This document shows positions 59,054 through 64,000 of a stretch of 64,000 nucleotides of DNA, piece by piece. A program made the position numbers and the translations under genes. Below the pieces are notes generated by a model, which did no database searches, had not been told where the DNA came from, and was given only the letters and a program-made list of their open reading frames with translations. The stretch's first letter is position 1. The number at the start of each line of letters is the position of its first letter. The stretch spans positions 411,476-475,475 of the forward strand of contig QKWP01000048.1 in NCBI GenBank assembly GCA_003550325.1. The letters are read 5' to 3'. The stretch comes from Gigaspora rosea. Taxonomy: Eukaryota > Glomeromycota > Glomeromycetes > Diversisporales > Gigasporaceae.

Positions 59054-62000
59054 CTATTCATCAATATCATCCGGTATTTCCAATTCATACGCTTTAGTTT
59101 CTATAAAAATGATTATAAATTAATAATATCATAATGATATAATATAATGATATAAAGAATATGAAACTACTGTATATATATAATTACCTTTATAATAAGT
59201 ATTAGGTGGGATAAAACTACTTTTATAATGTGAATCATTATATATTTGCGTACCGGTATCTTCATTTTTTATATTTTGTAATTTTTCATCAGATTCTGAT
59301 AATTCGGACAAAATAGTTTCATCATTCTGCCATTCTGCAAGAATATTACAAATTTCTTTTGCTGTTGGTCGTTTTTCTGGTTCTGCATTCCAACATTTTT
59401 TGATTAAATCTGCGTAGCATGTTGCTGTATTTTCGTGGATAGGTAATCGTAAACCATCACATATTTGTTGGATTTTATATTGTAATTTAGATTGTAATTT
59501 AGATGTTTCCTCAAAAGGAACAGGTTTACCGTTTAAAATTTCCCACATGATCATACCAAATGAATAAATATCAGATGCTTCAGTATATTGTTGTTTTTCC
59601 CAAACTTCTGGAGCAATATATGGTAAAATACCAAAAATTCCATCTGATTTTGATTTAGTTGTTATCAGAAGTCCTAAATCTGTAATATATGCGCTTTTAT
59701 GACTATTAAGAAGTATATTTCCACTATGTAAATCACGATGAACAAGGTCATGCGAATGAATTATCTGAAGATCTGATGCAATACATTGTAGTAAGTTTAA
59801 TTTGTCTTTCCAATCCGTTTGTGCTATAGTTTGTAAATTTTGGCGCAAAGAACCTTCTGAAGCATATTTCATGACAAGAATATAATCTTTAGTAGTTTTA
59901 TCTCTCGATATACCAAAACATTTTAAGAAGGTTGGATCTTTAAGACCGATATCACAATACGCTTTTAACATATTATTATTAAAATAAATCATATATTAAA
60001 ACTTGCTAAATGAATGATAATTAGTAAAAACATTTATTGTAATAATAATTACCTCTTTTATAAATTCTTCACGATAATTATTTGATTTATGAAGTAATTT
60101 AAGCGCGACTGCTCTGTTTAAATTTAGGCTTTTATCAAACCATGTAGCATAATATACTGTAGCAAATCCACCTTTACCAATTTCTTCAATATCTTCAAAG
60201 TCATCGTAAGGAATCCATGATAATTGATACTTATTTTCCATTAATAATTTTTTCAAATCATTTTCGATTTCTGAATTATCAGCCCATTCATTTTTAGCTA
60301 ATAATTATTTATAAATTTCGTTAATTTTTAATTTAAATAATAACAATATAATAACAATATACAAAATCAAAATAATAACAATATACAAAATTATAATAAA
60401 TTAATATGATGTATAATACCTAATGTTGAATCCCAATCTCTAATCGGTGAATTATGCATGAAATTATTAAATAATATATATGTAATTTAGTGCCCTGGCG
60501 ATACGTATAACACGATGCCACACATAACTATCGAATAAGAGATCAGGCGTAACGAACGGTCTATTCATTAAATATGCCTATAGTTCGAAGTTTTACTTGC
60601 AAAGTCATTTTTTCGTGTTCTGACAAAAAATTTTGGGGGAATTTCAAATGGGGTCGAAAATGAAAAATATTACAAATAAGGACTCAAAATCAAAGATATT
60701 AAATATAGGATAACAACTAAGCCACAAGTGTATTTTATTAATCCTCGAAATTGATTGATGCACAAGCAACTAATGTTTGTGCAATCAAGCAATTTCAAGA
60801 ATAACCGAATGAACGTAAATCAAGCGATTTAACTTGTGGCTTATTTAAAAAAGTAGGGATAGCTTTTGTAATAGTTTTTGATTTTTGGGCCTCTATATTA
60901 AACAAGGGTCTATTTGTAACGTCATTCATTTTAGACGCTTATTTGGAAATCCCTAAAATTTTCTTGCTTTCAATTACATCTGATCTTACGATTTGTTGTA
61001 GTGTGTCACAATATGCCAGCATAAATTTAAGCTAAATTAAAATTTACCTTTGAAACCAGTAGTTGGCTTTGTCTAAATCTCTTACTATTCCAATACCATT
61101 TCGATAACATTCTGCAACTTTTGACATTCCACTTATGTCCCCCATCTCTATCGATTTTTGATAATAAATGAACGCTTTATGTTCATCCTTTTCAACACCA
61201 ATTCCTTTAGCATAAAAATCTCCAAGGTTATATGTTCCATAAGCATCCCTATTTCCGCGGATTTTTGATAGTAAAAGAATGCCTTATGTTTATCCACTTC
61301 AACTCCAACTCCTTTATCATAACAATTTCCAACGTTATATGTTCCTTTAGCATCCCCCATCTCTGCGGATTTTTGTTGATAAATGAATGCCTTATGTTTA
61401 TCCACTTCAACACCAATTCCTTTTTCATAACAATATCCAACATGCATGCTCCATAAGCAAATCCCATCTCTGCTGATTTTTGAAAATAAATGAACGCTTT
61501 ATGTTCCTCCTTTTCGACTCCGATTCCATTTAAATAGCAATATCCAACCATATACGTTCCAAAGTCACTACCCATCTCTGCTGATTTTTGAAAATATATG
61601 AATGCCTTATGTTCATCTTTTTCTACTCCAATTCCTTCACTATAAAAATATCCAACATCACTTGCTCAATTAGCATACCCCATCTCTGCTGATTTCTGAT
61701 AATAAATGAATGCTTTGTGTTTATCAACTTCAACTCCAATTCCATCTTGATAGCAATCTCCAACATTATACGTTCCAGCGGCACTATTCATCTCTGCTGA
61801 TTTTTGAAAATAAATGAATGCCTTATTTACATCCTTTTCAACTCCATTACGATAAAAGTATCCAACCTGACATGTTCCATAAGCATCCCCCATCTCTGCC
61901 GATTTTTGATAATAAATGAATGCGTTGTGTTTATCCACTTCAACTCCAATCCCGTGTTCATAATAATATCCAACTTTACATGTTCCAATAACACTCCGCA

Positions 62001-62485
62001 TATCTGCGGATTTTTGTTGATAAATGAATGCCTTATGTTTATCTACTTCAACTCCAATTCCTTTTTCATAACAAAATCCAACTTGACTTATTCCAGTAGC
62101 ATACCCCATCTCTGCTGATTTTTGACAATAAATGAATGCCTTGCGTTCATCCTTTTCAACTCCGAATCCATTAAGATAGCAATATCCTACATTATACGTT
62201 CCAGCGGCACTATTCATCTCTGCTGATTTTTGAAAATAAATGAATGCTTTATTTTCATCCTTTTCAACTCCATTTCCATTAAGATAACAACGTCCAATTT
62301 CATTTGTTCCATTTGCATGTCCCATTTCCACTGATTTTTGATAGTAAATGAATGCCTTATGTCCATCTTTTTCAACTCCAATTCCATTAAGATAACAATA
62401 TCCAACCTGACATGTTCCATTAGCATACCCAGGACCCCGAACAATCTATGTGAGGTCATAGTTGAAAAATAGCTAATGGAAGGCC

Positions 62486-62784
62486 GTTTTTTAAAAAAGG
62501 TTATATTTAAAAAGTAGATATTGGAGAAAAAGGTTATATTTGAAAGAATGCTAATGGGGTAATTTTTATAAATGTTATATTTGAAATGTGCTAATGAAAA
62601 ATTGGGCTATCATAGTAANGTTTTTTAAAAAAGGTTATATTTAAAAAGTAGATATTGGAGAAAAAGGTTATATTTGAAACCCGCTAAATGGCAAAATAGG
62701 TATATTTGAAAGAATGCTAATGGGGTAATTTTTATAAATGTTATATTTGAAATGTGCTAATGAAAAATTGGGCTATCATAGTAA
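62486..62784. repeat. Direct duplication around a one-base gap
   Basis: Copy one (62486-62618) and copy two (62620-62784) begin GTTTTTTAAAAAAGG and end GGGCTATCATAGTAA. Copy two has about 32 extra bases. A single N at 62619 separates them, so the duplication could be an assembly join. Confidence 0.85.
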
Positions 62785-62789
62785 CCCGG

Positions 62790-62935
62790 CAAGTAAAAAG
62801 GAGAGAGGAGAAAAGGGCGAGAGGGGTAAAAGAGAGAAAGGGAGAAAAGGGAGAGAGGAGTAAAACGAAGAGAGGAGTAAAAGAAAAAGAAGAGTAAAAG
62901 GGAGAGAGGATAAAAATAGGTCAAAACGGGGCTTT
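62790..62935. repeat. GA-rich minisatellite
   Basis: Purine-only stretch of GAGAGAGGAGTAAAA-like units within the inserted element. Confidence 0.85.
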
Positions 62936-64000
62936 TTTTTTTAAGTTTTTTTTTATTTTGTAGTATATGTAGTTATAATCTAGAACACTTTACGGATTAG
63001 ATGGTCATTTGTTTTTTTTTAAAAATTTTTTTTTTTTTTTTTTTTTAGAGAACGTTATATTTCAAAAAAAGATAAAGATAAGTAAAAGTTCTATCTAATG
63101 TGTGAAATATAGCTTATATATACAAACCAAAACGGCTAACCAAAAAAATTTTTACTATGATGCTTAAATATAACCTCACATAGATTATTCGGGGTCCTGC
63201 GTACCCCATCTCTGCTGATTTCTGATAATAAGTGAATGCCTTATATTCGTTTTTTCAACTCTTATTCCATTTTGATAACAATTTCCAACATTATATGTTC
63301 CAATGGCACTATCCATCTCTGCGGATTTTTGATAATGTATGAATATCTTAGTTTCATCCTTTTCAACACCAACACCATTCTGATAGCAATATCCAATTTG
63401 ACTTATTCCATTAGCATATCCTATCTCAGCAGATTTTTGATAATAGATGAATGCATTATGTTTGTCCTTTTCAACTCCAATTCCATTAAGATAGCAATAT
63501 CCGAGTCTATAAGCTCCATATATATCACCCATTTCTGCAGATTTTTGATAATAAAAGAATGCTTTATCTTTATTCTTTTCAACACCAATTCCATTTTCAT
63601 AACAATTGCCAACACCAGATGCTCCACCAGAATGAACCATCTCAACGGATTTTTGATAATAAATGAATGCCTTATGTCCATCCTTCTCAACACCAGTTCT
63701 ATTATAATAACAATATCCAACCATATACGTTCCCCTATCGTCCCATTTTAGCTGATTTTTGATAATAAATGAATGCCTTATTTTTATCCGTTTCAACCCA
63801 TTTACCATAAAAATAACAACTTGCTAGAATAATTTGAACTGTAGGATTTACTTGGTCATTTTTACAAAAATTAATGATATTATCAGGATTTTGTTTATTA
63901 TTTATTAGAAACTGTTCTAATGTCTCAGGAATTGAACAAGAATTTTTGTCTTTCAATCTTTCTTCATTATATATTTTACATATTTCTTTACCAATTTTAT

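Larger units (their letters stand above)
62431..63198. mobile_element. 768-bp TIR element inserted in the Sel1 array
   Basis: The ends are AGGACCCCGAACAATCTATG and CATAGATTATTCGGGGTCCT. Direct repeats GCATACCC / GCGTACCC flank it (62423-62430 and 63199-63206, 7 of 8 alike). The host repeat reads through the junction as EMGYA|NGTCQVGYC. Inside are two long direct copies (62486-62618 and 62620-62784), a GA-rich tract and long T runs. No gene was seen. Confidence 0.88.
59054..64000 (-). pseudogene. Sel1-repeat protein kinase, module copy III, disrupted
   Basis: The same exon plan as 46054-50093: last exon 59100-59054, kinase exon 59968-59188, kinase exon 60297-60053, microexon 60439-60420, Sel1 exon from 61048 leftwards to beyond 64000. 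The exon lengths 47, 781, 245 and 20 are identical to copy I. Kinase motifs GKGGFATVY, VALK, HRDLHSGN, DLG and APE remain. Defects: the acceptor before 59968 reads TG, not AG, and no other nearby AG keeps the frame. The Sel1 exon has frameshifts near 61250, 61450, 61670, 61850, 63250 and 63745. A 768-bp element sits at 62431-63198. The first 45 or so residues lie outside the window. The kinase exons are better kept than the Sel1 exon, so loss looks recent. Confidence 0.85.

Overview
The window is AT-rich eukaryotic DNA, most consistent with an arbuscular mycorrhizal fungus (Glomeromycotina, Rhizophagus-like). The evidence is the mix of gene families: long Sel1-like repeat (SLR) arrays joined to a tyrosine-kinase-like kinase domain, tandem F-box/LRR genes, a Ty3-type retrotransposon, a C2H2 gene relic, short GT-AG introns and a very high load of small inverted-repeat elements. 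The species call is inference from family content. Three assembly gaps are present: 20508-21154, 41798-42571 and a single N at 62619.

Layout. 1-8.9 kb is gene-free and holds hAT-like elements, a MITE family whose inverted repeats contain AAAGTTAA, and one arm (3991-4862) of a dispersed inverted duplication whose other arm is at 55126-56031. 9.0-11.1 kb is a decayed SLR-kinase pseudogene. 12737-24759 is one Ty3-type LTR retrotransposon with two 500-bp LTRs and damaged gag and pol. It was later hit by at least five other elements: a 2-kb hAT-like element in gag, a 353-bp MITE in reverse transcriptase, a 5'-truncated SINE tail, a 2.8-kb inverted-repeat element between RNase H and integrase, and a 387-bp foldback element before the 3' LTR. 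Two of these carry tandem arrays of palindromes. 25.9-38.2 kb is a tandem family of four F-box/LRR genes on the + strand: two open (25952-27541 and 36464-38203) and two dead copies between them. 38.7-42.8 kb is a transposon patch that includes a full-length tRNA-derived SINE with a clean target duplication.

44-64 kb is a triplicated module on the minus strand. Copy I is complete and carries the best gene of the window, a five-exon SLR-kinase gene (46054-50093). Its Sel1 and kinase parts look like separate genes, but a conserved 20-nt microexon joins them in frame. Copy II (52.5-54.7 kb) keeps only the 3' flank. Copy III (57.7-64 kb) is a pseudogene with frameshifts, a lost splice acceptor and a 768-bp transposon in the Sel1 array, and it runs off the window. 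A hAT-like insertion at the same site in the module's flank shows that it predates the triplication.

Functionally, the live genes are one predicted SLR-kinase (signalling) and two predicted F-box/LRR proteins (substrate adaptors for SCF-type ubiquitin ligases). Most of the rest is transposon-driven turnover. No real tRNA, rRNA or CRISPR array was seen.
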